Below, one piece after another: positions 21,397-33,600 of a DNA stretch of 64,000 nt. The stretch spans positions 62,001 through 126,000 of the forward strand of contig JAKZAP010000031.1 of the NCBI GenBank assembly GCA_023053575.1, in the 5' to 3' direction. Numbering within the stretch: the stretch's first letter is position 1; every line of letters begins with the position of its first letter. A program made the position numbers and the translations under genes. The DNA is from Branchinecta lynchi (Eukaryota > Arthropoda > Branchiopoda > Anostraca > Branchinectidae). The notes under the pieces were generated by a model. It was given only the letters and a program-made list of their open reading frames with translations, made no database searches and had not been told where the DNA came from.

Positions 21397-23620
21397 GAGA
21401 GATTGCAGCCTACTCAACGAAAACAGATAGGAGTAGAAAAAGAGTAATTTCACATTGTGAAGCTTAGAACTTTCGACTTTGAGACCAAGTTACCCACGTT
21501 TTATAACTATTCTAAGCCTGTAAATAGCTGGAAACATTTTCAGATATGCGTTTGTTTCCTTCCCCGAAGCTGACCCTGAAGATTGACAGCCTGACCTAGC
21601 TGACATATCAGTTTTATGCATTATTTGAATATAGTTTTCGCTTTTTCTTGGTTTCTAAGATGTTTCTAAGAAAAATATGTAAGTTGCACCATTCGATAGA
21701 TCATAAAAAGAGGATTCAGAATATGTATAGCATGTTTGCTTTCGCTTACTCAGTCCTGCTAGGAAAATTGTTTAGAATTAATACGATTAATCTGCCTTTT
21801 ATAATCTAGAAAGTCGGTGACGTCCATCGGTGCGGTACGATCTTCATTCTCAGCACAAAAAGTTGGTCGAGAAAAGTTCTTCAAACCTTCTGCAGCTCGT
21901 GAGCTACCCCTGCCCCCCCCCCCTTTGAATGATATTGCTTTCTGGATTCTGGACTAATTGTATAATCACAGTTTTATAGAAAAGTTTCATCAGAAATGGG
22001 AGCTTGAAGGCTTCAAACTTTCAATACAAAAACGAATCCTGCTTCCGATTGGTTGGTTCTTGAATGACACATCATAACCGACCACTAGGATTTCAGACCC
22101 CATTTTTGGGATCCCAAAACGTAAGTGGAGGGATACCTATGACATCGCAAAAGTTGTCCGTCTGTCCGTCCGTCCGTCCGTCTGTAAGCACGATAACTCT
22201 CGAAGGGAATGAGATATTTTGATGAAACTTGGTGAGAAGGCTCGTTGGGTCGTCGGACCAGTCAAGTTCGTAGATGGGCTTTGTAGCTCTACATTTAGGG
22301 GTGGGGGAGGGGATTGAAATTAAGGGACAAACAAAATATTTTGAAACAGCTAATGTGATAGTCGATTATGGGGTAAGAAGACATGCTGAACACGATGGTG
22401 AAAACCATTTTGTCATCGGACAAGTAGTTCGCCCGGAATCCGGCCAAAACCGGAAAGTTTGTTGAAAGTAAAAGTTTTATTTGAAGTTGATTAGATGTTC
22501 GATTTAGGGGTAGGAAGACATGCTGAAGACGATGGTGAAAATTATTTTCTCGACGGACAAGTATTTCGCCCGGAATCCGGCCCAATCCGGAAAGTTTGTT
22601 GAAAGTAAAAGTTTTATTTGAAATTGATTAGATGTTCGATTTAGGGGTAGGAAGACATGCTGAAGACGATGGTGAAAACTATTTTCTCGACGGACAAGTA
22701 TTTCGACCGGAATCCGGCCCAAACCGGAAAGTTTGTCAAAATTAAAAGTTTAATTTGGAGTTGATTGGATGTTCGATTTAGGGCAAGAAGACATGCTGAA
22801 CACTTATGTGATAACAAGTTTCTACCCGGACATGTAGTTCGTCCGGAATCCGGCCAAAACCGGAAAACTGTTGGAAGTCAAAGTTTTATTTCTAGTTGAT
22901 TAGATAAGTGATTTAGGGGTAAGAAGAGATGCTGAGTCCCTGTGTGACAATCGTATTTTACCCGGACATATAGTTCGACCGGAATCCGGCTGGAATCGGA
23001 AAATTTGTTATAAGCTAAATTTCTATTTGAAGTTGATTGATGTTCATTACTGGGGAAAGAAGATACCCTGATTTCGTCTTTGAGCTTTCTTTTTTCGCCG
23101 GACAAGTAGTTCTGGAGTTCGGCCGGAACCGGTAAATTGGCAGAAGTGGCAGGAAGTTTTCGTCAAAACAGATATGACTTATAGGGGTAAACACACATGC
23201 TAAATCCAAATCTGAACTTGGTTTTCTCAGGTGATTAGCTATTTGGCCTTAATCTGTTTCTGAATTTTAATTGTAAAAATGTTCAAGGAGTCTGGCGAAG
23301 ACTGGATCTGGCTAAGACAAGACCCAGTTGTCTGGATCAGATATTGAATTTTTGGGATCCCATCGAAACCTTTGGTCTTGTTGTGTTCAGACTTTGAAGC
23401 CTTCAAGCTCTTACTTCCATGCACTCTATTTCAAAAATGTATGATCAAGGAATAGACCAATTAACATTTCCACCAACTCCCTGGCTCAGAATGATAACCA
23501 AACACCGTAATTTAGTTTAAAAGCCAAAAGTCCTATACCTCACAATGTTTAATTATTTGGTATGCATCCCTGATGATGGTATAGCAATATCCGTTTTCGT
23601 TGGATAGGGTGCAATCTCTC
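21397..23620. mobile_element. MITE family C, copy C1, interrupted by A3
   Basis: Ends AGAGAGATTGCAGCCTACTC and its inverted partner TGGATAGGGTGCAATCTCT. Sequence on both sides of A3 (CTTTCGACTTTGAGAC; GCCTTCAAGCTCTTACTTCC) matches C2 at 57459-58118 in order. A3 occupies 22104-23381. Confidence 0.65.
22104..23381 (-). mobile_element. Helentron/HINE-like element, family A, copy A3
   Basis: Best-preserved copy. Plus-strand reading: TTTTGGGATCCCAAAACGTA, a GTCC/GTCT microsatellite (22157-22185), seven ~137-bp units, then GGGATCCCATCGAAACC and TTTGGTCTTG. Unit markers (GGGGTAAGAAGACATGCTGA and variants) fall near 22370, 22507, 22645, 22779, 22917, 23051 and 23187. Confidence 0.75.
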
Positions 23621-23995
23621 CATTCCTCACCAGAGCTTGGTCAAGAAGCAGGTTCTAAGGAGAATTCACCAGAACTCAGCTAGAACCCTACCAGAACTAA
23701 GCCTTTAGTTAGTTTAGGTTTAATGATAAAGGCAAAAGCAGTGTTCGAATAGTCCTCTTACTGACTTGTCAAGGTTTAAAGCCATTTTATTAAGTCTTGT
23801 CAGGTGAACAACTGTGCAGACAAGTATCACAGATAAAATTCAATATTTTATTCATCATTCATATACTATAGCGTCTTTCCTGGTCTTGTCTGACAGGATA
23901 ATGCCAATTGTCAGCTGAAGGGGGACATAAAATGGAACTAAACTAATCCAACAGAGACGAACAATCTGGCCCGAAAACGCCGAAATCTAGGAAAA

Positions 23996-25060
23996 CAAGA
24001 CCAAAGGTTTCGATGTGATCCCAAGAATTAAATATTTCATCCAGACAATTGGGTCTTGTCTTCGTCAGATCCACTCTTCGCCAGTCGCCTTGAACGTTTT
24101 TGCTATTAAAATTCAGAAACAGATTAAGGCCAAATAGCTAATCATCTGAGAAAACCAAGTTCAGATATGGAGTCAGCATGGTGTTTACCCCTATAAGTCA
24201 TACCTGTTTTGAACTACTTGTCCGGCGAAAAAAAAAGCTAAAAAACGAACTCAGCGTATCTTCTTTCCCCAATACTGAACATCTAATCAACTTCAAATAA
24301 AAATCTAACTTATAACAAATTTTCCGGCTCCAGCCGGATTCCGTTCGAAATTTATGTCCGGGTAAAAAATGATTGTCGTACACGGATTCAGCATCTCTTC
24401 TACCCCTAAATCGGATATCTAATCAACTACAAATAAAACTTTAACTTTTAATAATTTACGGTTTCGGTCGGATTCCGGGCGAACTACTTGTCCGGGTAGA
24501 AAATTGTTTTCACAGAAGTGTTCAGCATGTTTTCTTACCCCTAGATTGAACATCTAATCAACTCCAAATAAAACTTTTACTTTTAACAAACTTTCCGGTT
24601 AAGGCCGGATTCCGAGCGAACTACGTCTGGCAAGAAAATAGTTTTCACCGTCGAGTTCAGCATGTTTTCCTACCCCCAAATCAAACATCTAATCAACTTC
24701 AAATAAAACTTTTACTTTTAACGGACTTTCCGATTTTGGCCGGATTCCGGTCAAGCTACTTGTCCGATGACAAGATGGTTTTCACCATCGTGTTCAGCAT
24801 GTCTTCTTACCCCATAATCGACTATCACATTATCTGTTTAAAAATATTTCATTTGCCCCTTAATTTAGACCTCCTCCCCCACCCCTAAATGTAGGGCTAC
24901 AGAGCCCATCTACGAACTTGACCTTACTCTTGACCCAATACACCAAGTTTCATCAAAATATCTCAATCCCTTTGAGAGTTATAGTGCGCACAGACGGACA
25001 GAGGGACAACTTTTGCGATGTCATGGGTATCCCTCCACTTACGTTTTGGGATCCCAAAAA
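23996..25060 (+). mobile_element. Helentron/HINE-like element, family A, copy A4
   Basis: Begins CAAGACCAAAGGTTTCGATG, contains six or so ~137-bp units, and ends CACTTACG then TTTTGGGATCCCAAAA. Opposite orientation to A3, 615 bp away. Confidence 0.75.
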
Positions 25061-26429
25061 ATCTGGCTAGAATTCTGGAGAAGAAAATCTGGCCAGGTTT
25101 CTGGTTGGTGAGAACAGCAATCTGGGCAGTGAGAACTTAGCTTTGGCAACAAATCTGATAATGAAACAGCATCCACTTTTTTGTAAACAATCCGTTCTCC
25201 TTTCTCTAATGCCTCCTATACCAATACATATACCTCCTATACAATAAGAGAAAAATAAGTCCTCTTCTCAGGTTAACAAACTAGAGTAAGCCTTTGCTGC
25301 AACCTGCACTAATCACAGATTTAAAACTTTTCTTACCATTTTACAAGATAAGCAAACTATGATTTAGTGGAAAAGGCAATGAGTATTTGTTGACCCTCTC
25401 TCCTGCTTGCTCTGACAAGCAAACTGTGGTTTAGTGGAAAAGGCAATGAGTATTTGCTGACCGTCTCCCCTTCCTGCGCTTTTATTTTGTGCTCCTTCAG
25501 GGGGAATTTCCAAGGGGGCCCTGAGCTATCCAGGAAAAATATTCATAAAGTTGTACTGGATATCATATTAAACAGATGATGTCTCTTCCCATGTTTCATA
25601 GTTCAGACACACGACTGGCCTAGTTTAAAACGTGCCTTGAAGATATTAAATCCTCAAACGATGGTTTGTTATCTCAGATTAAAAAGGGTTAAATTTTCAT
25701 GAGTGACCAAACTGATGTGATGCAGCCAGGTGTCACAGTTCTGACGAAAAAGGGATTTTTATTGATATTTGTAGAGTTCTCCATTTAAAGTGATATGATA
25801 TTGATTTTTCTTACTTATTTTTCTGTAAGCCCCCCCCCCCCCCCCCCCCACCGCCCCAGCCAAATGATGCCCCTGAAAAAGTACAGAAATGCGGATTTTT
25901 TACAATCCCCTAAATTTAAAATTGGTGCAATATTTGACAAATTTGAAAGACAGGCTCATAGGCAGAATTGAGAACGGCGTGAGGAAAATGGTGTATAAAA
26001 AAAAAAAAAACTATCATCTAGCTCGCAGGACTGGGACAAGGCAAGGACAAGGCAACAACAAATGTGGCTTTTAAGTGCCTTAGAGATCAGCAGATGATGT
26101 GACCAAAAATTACCTCAGCTGAGGTAATTTTTGATCTGAGGCTCAGGGCTTGACTACAAAGAAAACACACACCATTCACCATACAATATAAACTACTGAG
26201 TAATACAGATCTAAGGTTACTCAAGCAAAGTTACCTACAGACACTTCCAAAAGTGCAAAACTGTTTCTTTACTTGAGGTTCCAGAACTTCTTTTCTATGC
26301 TCCAGAATATTTCTCTTTACTTCATCACAACCTGGAAATGACCAATTCTTGGTTGTTGTGTGTAGATTGGAATTGGTTGGTGTGTGTAGATTGCTGTAGA
26401 TTATTATAAGTGGTGAACTGAAAGACAAA
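25061..26429. other. Intergenic, with a 67-bp tandem duplication and a C20 run
   Basis: GATTTAGTGGAAAAGGCAAT-type sequence occurs at 25352 and again 67 bp later. A C20 run lies at 25830-25849. 25490-25760 matches 29480-29760 in inverted orientation. No gene recognised. Confidence 0.5.
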
Positions 26430-26516
26430 AATACTCCTCAGCCGGGATTTGAACCCAGAACCCTCTGCTTACAAGGCAGGCGCTCTACCAACCAGTCTAC
26501 CACAAATCCCTGATTT
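26430..26516 (-). tRNA. tRNA-Thr(TGT)-like sequence, probably a SINE head or pseudogene
   Basis: Minus strand has GGTTGGTAGAGCGCC (D arm/A box), anticodon arm CTGC-CTTGTAA-GCAG with anticodon TGT, and GGGTTCAAATCCCGG (T arm/B box). The acceptor stem does not pair, and the sequence continues into AGGAGTATTTTTGTCTTTCA, shared with 27040 and 53165. Hence a tRNA-derived SINE rather than a working tRNA. Confidence 0.55.
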
Positions 26517-26819
26517 TGGGAAAGCCTTGCCAAATGCTGGGTATATCCAGCGTTTGGTATACCCCTATGCCTAACGCTGGATACACTATGCCAAATCCTG
26601 GATACTGTGACCCAATAAAATATTGATGATTTGAGTGAAGCTCAGAAATCAACCAATCAGAACTCATCTGTAGTGAGGTAGGTCAGGGTTAGGATGCCAA
26701 CAGCTATCCAACGTTTTGCATAGGGTATCCAGCGTTAGGCATAGGCTATGCCAACTGTTAGATCTACCCAGCGTTTGGCATAGGGTATCCAAAAACCAGG
26801 GATTTTTGGATGACTGCTA

Positions 26820-27190
26820 CCAGACTGCTACCAACTGAGCTACCCAGGGGCATTTTTGTCTTCAGTTCACAACTTACAAAATGTTTCCATCTCAAGGGCA
26901 TCTTCCCCATTGAAATTATATATTTGGCTCTAAGTAGTTTTCACCATGAGACCACAGATTAGAACACAGGACCCTCTGCTTACAAGGCAAGCGCTCTACC
27001 AACTGAGCTACCCAGGCGCATTTTTGTATTTCCTTGAGGAGCATTTTTGTCTTTCAGTTCACTAATTATAAAATGTTTCCACCTCAACGGCGTCTTCCCC
27101 ATTGAATTATGTATCTGGCTCTATGTAGTTTTCACCATGACATCCCCCCCTTGTGGGTCCTAGTATGTCTACGTGGCTCCAACAATGGAC
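26820..27190 (-). repeat. Tandem tRNA-Thr-derived SINE units
   Basis: CTGGGTAGCTCAGTTGGTAG appears on the minus strand at about 27020 (with full anticodon and B-box region down to 26955) and again, truncated, at about 26845. The body sequence (AAATGTTTCCA.CTCAA, CATCTTCCCCATTGAA) is duplicated at 26880 and 27070, a unit of about 190 bp. Confidence 0.55.
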
Positions 27191-27667
27191 TCCTGGCCTA
27201 GACTTCTAAATTACATTAAAAAAAACTGTTTCTGGTTTATTGGTCACAATACAAGTCCCATGTGTAAAATAGCATTTTATTGGTGTTGATTGACGTTTAT
27301 AGAGCTCCAGCTCATACAGAATTCTTGGTTAATTTGTTGCTTGTAGGTTGACCTTTATTTATGGTTAATTTACCTCCGAAAGTCAAATTTCTGTAACCTT
27401 CTTCTTCTTCCTAATTTCTGGAAATAAAAAAGCTCAGTAGGATGTGCTAAGCAGGTCTTCAGTCACCGACAGTACATCGTCACAGCAGACCCATGTCCAT
27501 GGTTACGGAGCAACAAAGTTACTGAGTTACTGAAGAAGCCTCTCTTTCAAAAGTTAGGGTTAGTATGAGATTTTTGGAGTGATATGCTTTTAATAGGCAA
27601 GGAAGCATCAGTTTGCCTTCTTACAGTACAGAGACCAGTCTAGTTCAAACCCTTGATTTTGGGAAGC
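27191..27667. other. Intergenic, nothing recognised
   Basis: No domain, RNA gene or shared repeat seen. Confidence 0.35.
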
Positions 27668-28013
27668 CTACAGGCGGACTTTCGTCGTTCCCCGCAGACT
27701 CCACTTGAGGAGTCCCCGCATTTTTGTTTGTCCAGAGGACTCCCTTTCGGATTCGGAGGGGAATCAATTTTTGCTGGTGTTGGTGCAATGTAAGATTAAT
27801 TAAAAATAACCAGAATAAACAAAACAAGAAATTAATTAGATCTAGACTAAGTTCATCAACTGCATATTTATTTTTCAAACAAAATCAGTTGGAAGCATTT
27901 CCTGTGTTCTCGCTGTTTCTGTGCGTGGAGTCCAGATGGAGTGACTCCCTCTATTCTCTCTGTTCCCTTTGATTCCCCAAGGTGTCCTCGGGAAATGCCG
28001 ATAATACGTTTTA
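27668..28013. mobile_element. GGGGACTCC-type MITE, copy F2
   Basis: CGTCGTTCCCCGCAGACTCC at the left and GGAAATGCCGATAATACG at the right. The interior (GGGGAATCAATTTTTGCTGG, AGATCTAGACTAAG) is the reverse complement of F1/F4. Confidence 0.55.
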
Positions 28014-28382
28014 TGCCAAAGGCGTTTTTCTGTGGTCCCAGAAACAGTTTGTGGATCGACTGTGGCTCAAAAAGACTGTTTCCGCCATCTTTCGTCTAAA
28101 CAATAGAGTTAATTACTTTTTCAAGCATAGAGACTTAAAACTTAGGATACTTTTTTCACAGAATGGCAAGGAAATAAGCTTGGGGTTCTGTTTATTGAGA
28201 TTTTACATGAGTTTTAGTCTTATTTTCAGATATTTGAAATTACCAACAAAAAATTGACAAAACGGCATTTCCGCGAGTTCCAACTAGTGGCTCGACTGTG
28301 TGGCACACAATCGTGTTTCCGCGACAAACACTTTGAAGTGTGTGGCCCACAATTGTGTTGCGTAAAAAGGCCTCTAGCATTT
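28014..28382. mobile_element. Repeat family D, copy D1 (MITE-like)
   Basis: Shares long stretches with D2 at 58.2 kb: GTGGCTCGACTGTGTGGCAC, GAGATTTTACATGA.TTTTA, GTGTGTGGCCCACAATTGT. Ends carry inverted AAAGGC motifs. Confidence 0.55.
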
Positions 28383-28651
28383 GCCCTACAGTACAGGAGG
28401 GGTACCTGAAACTACCTAGATTGTTGCCCCAAAAATGTTAAAAACGAAATGTAGGCTATATGCTGTCCTGGCAGTCAGAGGCAAAATATGACTTTTTTCA
28501 ATACTTTTTGAAATTACAATTACAATCTCAGACAAGATTTCGAATTTCCAGAAAAGTCTTGCCTTCAGAATAATCTCTCTGGCTTAGAAAGGAAACAACG
28601 AATATGAAAAACATACTGTTTACATATTGGATACAAAATATTGCTTCAATA

Positions 28652-29010
28652 GTTGCATTTTTGCAGATACCATGGTAACTGGATCTGCAATTAGTTGTTT
28701 TTGCAGAAATCATGGTATCCGATATTCGGGTGCTCTGCAAAAACGACAATTGCAGAAATTGCAATTTTCAAAGTCATCCCAAAAGAAAAACAGATATTCA
28801 GTCACATCACTAAGTGATAAACTTCTTTCTCACCAATCTAACAAAATTTGGTGAAATTGAGATGACTTTTCAGATACCACAACCAGTTACAACGGTCAGA
28901 CCGTAGTATCTGAATATCAGATACTACTCTAACTGGCCAGATACCATGATAACTGCGAAAACGCCTTTTGACTGTGGTATCAGATACCACAATAACCGTA
29001 AGAACGCAAC
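28652..29010. mobile_element. TA-flanked MITE, family E, copy E1
   Basis: Ends GTTGCATTTTTGCAG and CGTAAGAACGCAAC; TA on both sides. Many palindromic GATACCATGGTAAC / GTGGTATCAGATACCAC blocks fold on each other. Confidence 0.7.
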
Positions 29011-29084
29011 TAATAATTCTAGTTGAACATACTTTTTTTTTCAAACAAGATCACTTCGTGTTCTAACCTTACCTTGGCCGACTT

Positions 29085-29430
29085 ACAAAATGATGAAGAA
29101 GGTAGAGTTACCAAAGTCAATAGCCAGAAAATCCCTTTTCAAAGCAGCTTCAAATCATAGAAAAAGGACAAAATATGAATATTTTGAACACATGACTATA
29201 GTAGGGGTACCTGACCTCGGTTTTTACACTACCTTGAATGTTGCCCCAAAAATGTTAAAATGAAATATGCATGCTGTCCTGACAGTGAAGAAGCAAAATG
29301 TGACTTTTTTCAACTGCTGTGTGTTTAAAATATTCAAATTCTATGCCTTTTCTTTGTTTTGAAGCTGCTTTGAAAATGGATTTTCTGGCTATTGACTTTG
29401 ATAACTCTGCCTTTTTCATTATTTGTAAGT
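29085..29430. repeat. Inverted repeat with ~95-bp arms
   Basis: GTCAATAGCCAGAAAATCCC with CAAAGCAGCTTCAAA (29115-29155) pairs with TTTGAAGCTGCTTTG and GATTTTCTGGCTATTGAC (29358-29398). A shared GTTGCCCCAAAAATGTTAAA tract links 29240 to 28420. Confidence 0.7.
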
Positions 29431-30640
29431 CAGGGCGAGGAACTCGAACTAAGGTTAGAATTAGTGATCCTTAAAAATCACTTTTTCATCAGTACTGTGA
29501 CACCTGGCTACATCACATCAGTTGGCTAAGGTCACTCATGAAAATTTAACCCTTTTAATCCAAGACAAGAACCATCCTTTGAAGATTGAATGTCTTCAAG
29601 GCACGTTTTAGCCTTGGCCATTCGTTTGTCTGAACTATGAAACATGGGGAGAGACATCATCCAGGACAACTTTATGAATATTTTTCCTGGATAGATCAGG
29701 GCCCCCTTGGAAATTCAAATGGGGCACCACCTGAAGGAGCACAAAATATTGGTAAGTGTAGAGGCTGGAAATAAATATTGGGAATTGCATGTGTATATTT
29801 CCTTCATGTGCGCAAGGTATCATTCATGCAAGGTATCCTGTACTAAGTTAAGAACCTAATTTTCAATGCCTTCTCATCCAGAATCTAGTCTTAGTGTTGT
29901 TGTTAACACAGTGTCAGCACTAATAGAGGATGCCAACCTTGAATTACAAGACCTCAAAATCGGGCTCAAATATGTTTAAAGAAAAATCCTAACTGAATGA
30001 ATTAATGACACTTATTGACCCATTTTTAAGACATAAAGAAGTCACAAACAGAGTCAGTTTTGATTCAAGGTTACTTTTCATTGGATTTTGCTTCATTTTT
30101 TAGGGCAATTATATGGTTCTGGCAATCATTGGTGGCTTATTCCCCATGTGTTCTTGCAACTGGAGTTAAAGTTTAACCGAAAAGGGCTAGGATACAACAG
30201 TCTAGTTACCCATCACTTGTTCGCTTAAATAATCTTGAAAACCCGATGAAAAAGCGTTAGTTTGTTTCTCTGATATTTCCAAATAATCGATTATCCCATT
30301 GTGCTTGCCGCTCTTCCCGTTTTTGTGATATCTCTATGGTGCCTGGAATTTGGCAAGTATACCAGCAGCAAACGAGTAAATAAATTGTGTATCAAATAAA
30401 CAAAGAAGTGTCTGGAGTCTGCAGTGCCAAAAACTAGTGCTAGCTAGTGAGGTGTCTTGTGTAGTGATAGTTTAGTGATTTTCGCGGGCGAATTGTGGAC
30501 GGATTCACCATGGGAAAGCGTCCACATTCCCAACGTCCCTACTGAAGACTACTGTGGACAGAATGAAAATCCCCAATAGGTGTTGTAATAATTCAATGTA
30601 TTTGAATCTAAGATGTAAAAATAAGTTGCCTGTTCAGTTA
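29431..30640. other. Intergenic with dispersed-repeat copy
   Basis: 29480-29760 is an inverted copy of 25490-25760 (CTGTGACACCTGGCT, CAAGGCACGTTTTA, CCTGGATAG.TCAGGGCCCCC). The rest is unassigned. Confidence 0.45.
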
Positions 30641-33600
30641 AACTTTAAAGCTTGCTTCAGTTTACAAGGCTGTTCTGGTGCGCTGACTAGGGCTTTGTAG
30701 GTTTGGTACTCGGTCTTCTTCAGGAATATCGTTGAGGTGATTGTGCTGTTGCTGGAGATTTTGAGCTCGTTGCATAGGGTCTTGACATGCGACGTCATCG
30801 GGCTGGTACTTCTTCATTGGAACAGGATGTGTTGCAGAGTTTCTCCGTCCATTGTGGAGATGGGCTGAGTTTCCACTCAAACAGCGTTTCGTTGAAAAGG
30901 ATTGGCTCTGTCTTAAGTCTGTAGTACAGTACAGTGTTCTGTCTGTCTCTGAATGGTGAGGGTGTTGACTTTCTGGTTTGTGATGGGGCTCTCGATCTTA
31001 CGGGCATCCCTCGTCTGCGGTCGGTTCACTTCCGCTGCTTTGTTGGCTAGTTCATCTGCAACGACATTGCTTGTGACAGCCTTGTGCCTTGGAATATGCT
31101 GGAACCTCACTTCAGTATTCACGTCTGTGAGCCTCCTTAGCAGTATTCTGATGTGTTTGAGATCTGCATCTATAAGGGCTTGGTTCACTTTGCTAATCAG
31201 CCGAAGGGATGATTTGGAGTCTGACAGAATAACCGTTTTCTTTGACGTTGTTTCCTTCTGTTTATGAATACTTGGGTAATTGTCTGGTTCGAGTACATGA
31301 ATTTATCCATCTGGATCAGCAGTAGGTTTACTACTGGTGGGTGAGACGTTTCTTGACTAAAGCTAGTTTATTCCGATCACCTATACTATACAGAGACTGG
31401 TATGCAACTGCAATAAATTAACTTCATACAAACTACCTGGAGGAGAACCGGTTTGCCTTGCGGCGCAATAATACGGACGGTATTGCTGCGATTGGCTGCT
31501 TCCAGGATGATGTTGGTGATTGCCTGCGCTTTTTCCTCGGTGGAACGTACTTTTGTTTACCTGGGTGTAGTCCTGCTGGTCGAGCTTTTGTCTAAATACA
31601 CTCCAGTCGGCTTTTTTGTTTTTGTACTTGTATGAAGGTGGCAGTTTCTTAGCATTGATGTTCGTTATTGTGGTGAATATGTCCATGTGGTCTGTCTGCA
31701 ATTCCTCTACTCGTCTGACTGAAAATTTCTCCAGGAGACCAGCTGGTCCTATTTGTAGGTCGATTGTGGATGTCGTTTTCCTGTGTAGATCGTAGTGGGT
31801 CTGAAGGTCAAATGGGGTAAACACCGTTAAATTGTTATTTTTTTTTTTTTTTTAGTTTAATACTCTTTATTATACAAACCAACTTTTACATGCTAAACTA
31901 CATAAATACACCTTTTATAACCCTCTTAACATCCTTTATACATGTAGCCGATACTTCTGACTCCATGAAAGCCCGAATGGGCCTGTGGGGGCAAGTTAGC
32001 TTCCAGTAGAGCCTTTTCAATGCTTTTCAGAGACCTGTTTTTTCTTGTAGTCTTTTCCCACAGTGGGCTGTGTGCGTTAAAGTCACCAAACACTATGGTA
32101 TCCCCATTTCTAATATCTTTCAGGATCTCTTCGTGAATGCCTTGGCTACCATTCGGGTTGCAAAAGGAATACATTTTCAGGAATTTTTCGTCTGGCAGCA
32201 TTACCTTTACCCCTATAGAATCTATTTCATTTGGGTAGATTTAAATGTGTCACAGAAGGATTCCACCATCGGATCATAGTTCGTTCGTTCTTCTTTCAGA
32301 CTTTTGGTTTTGCTCTGGGGAGGGGGGAGTAATTATTCTGAGCAACATCTGAAGCTCTGTTCTCGCTTCTTTCCGGATCTCTTCTCCTAGAAGGGATGTT
32401 GTATGTGAGTAGTGCTTTTGTTGTTTACGGAATGAATTTTGTGTTGATCATCTGCATCAGTGCTATGTATACAGCCAAATTCTTCGGTTCTGTGATGGCA
32501 CTTCCTGCTAGTTGGGCTTGTGTTTGCTGGTAGTACTGGGCAACGACGGGGGGAGGTGAACACTGTTTGTTCTGGTATGCTGGGGTTTGCGTCTTTGTTG
32601 TGCTGGTTTGTGCTTCTTGCTCTAACTGCGTTGCTGTAGCTTTTCTGCTTGTGGGTTACTGTTTGGCTATTTGACCCATTTGTAGGTGTTTTTCCCTCTG
32701 GAGTTGCTGGTGATTGAATTGCGCCTGTAGCCTGGACATGTTTTTGTAGTGCTGGCGTTTTAGCTATCTGCTCTACTGCCATGGCAAAGGGGATGTTCAG
32801 CTTCTTCCATTTCCTCAGGATTGCAACCCTTTTCCTCTAGAAAGGGCACTTGCTCTTTTCCAAAGCGATATGTCCTTGTTGTTTGCAGTTTCCGTAGTAC
32901 GGTGATCCAGCTTTGCACTGCTTTTCCAGGTTGCCTTCTTGTGAGCATTTGGTACATGTTGGGTTTGTTTTTGTACACCGTGCTTCTTTGTGGCCATGTG
33001 CCAGACATTTTATGCATTGGATAGGCTTCAGTAGATTTTGTGTGTCATTCTTTTCCCATATAGGTAGATATCTCTTGGGATTTCTTCCTCACTTGTGATC
33101 AAGATTGACCGCTCTCGGTCAGTTGGTTTTTGATTCGTTTCTTCATTCTTTTTACTTGAGAGATAGCAATGCTTTGGCCATTGCCTGTGATGAATTCTGC
33201 CTTCAGTTCCTCTTCTTCGATTGCAGTGTCAGTTCCATAGATGAAATATGGTAGGTTTTATGCCTGGGGACTGCAGTCAGCTTCGCCTCCTTTCCAAACA
33301 TTGGGATTGTCGATTTGCTGAGCATCGTAGCTGCTGCCGGTTCATCGCTTTAGTACAGGTCGAGCTCTCCTGGAATGAGTACATTCATTTCGAAAGTTGT
33401 CTTGTACATTTTGTAAATACAAGCTCTAGCAAGTTGTATCCTTTTCGTGTCGAACTTTGACTCATCTGCGTATTCTCCTCTTATTACAAACAGCTGATTT
33501 GTGGGATCTTTCTCCGGTTGCTTTGGTTCATCCACTTGTAGATGTTGATGATGTTGCAATCTTTCTCTTTTTGCTTTCAGGTGTTGTGCCTGAATTCTTC

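Noticed and set aside
22274..22722. Open frames with repeated PLNRTSNQ.QIKLLLSTNF peptides
   Set aside because: Translations of the ~137-bp core units of A3; same reason.
26430..26516. Functional tRNA-Thr gene
   Set aside because: Acceptor stem does not pair and the sequence continues into a repeated SINE body.
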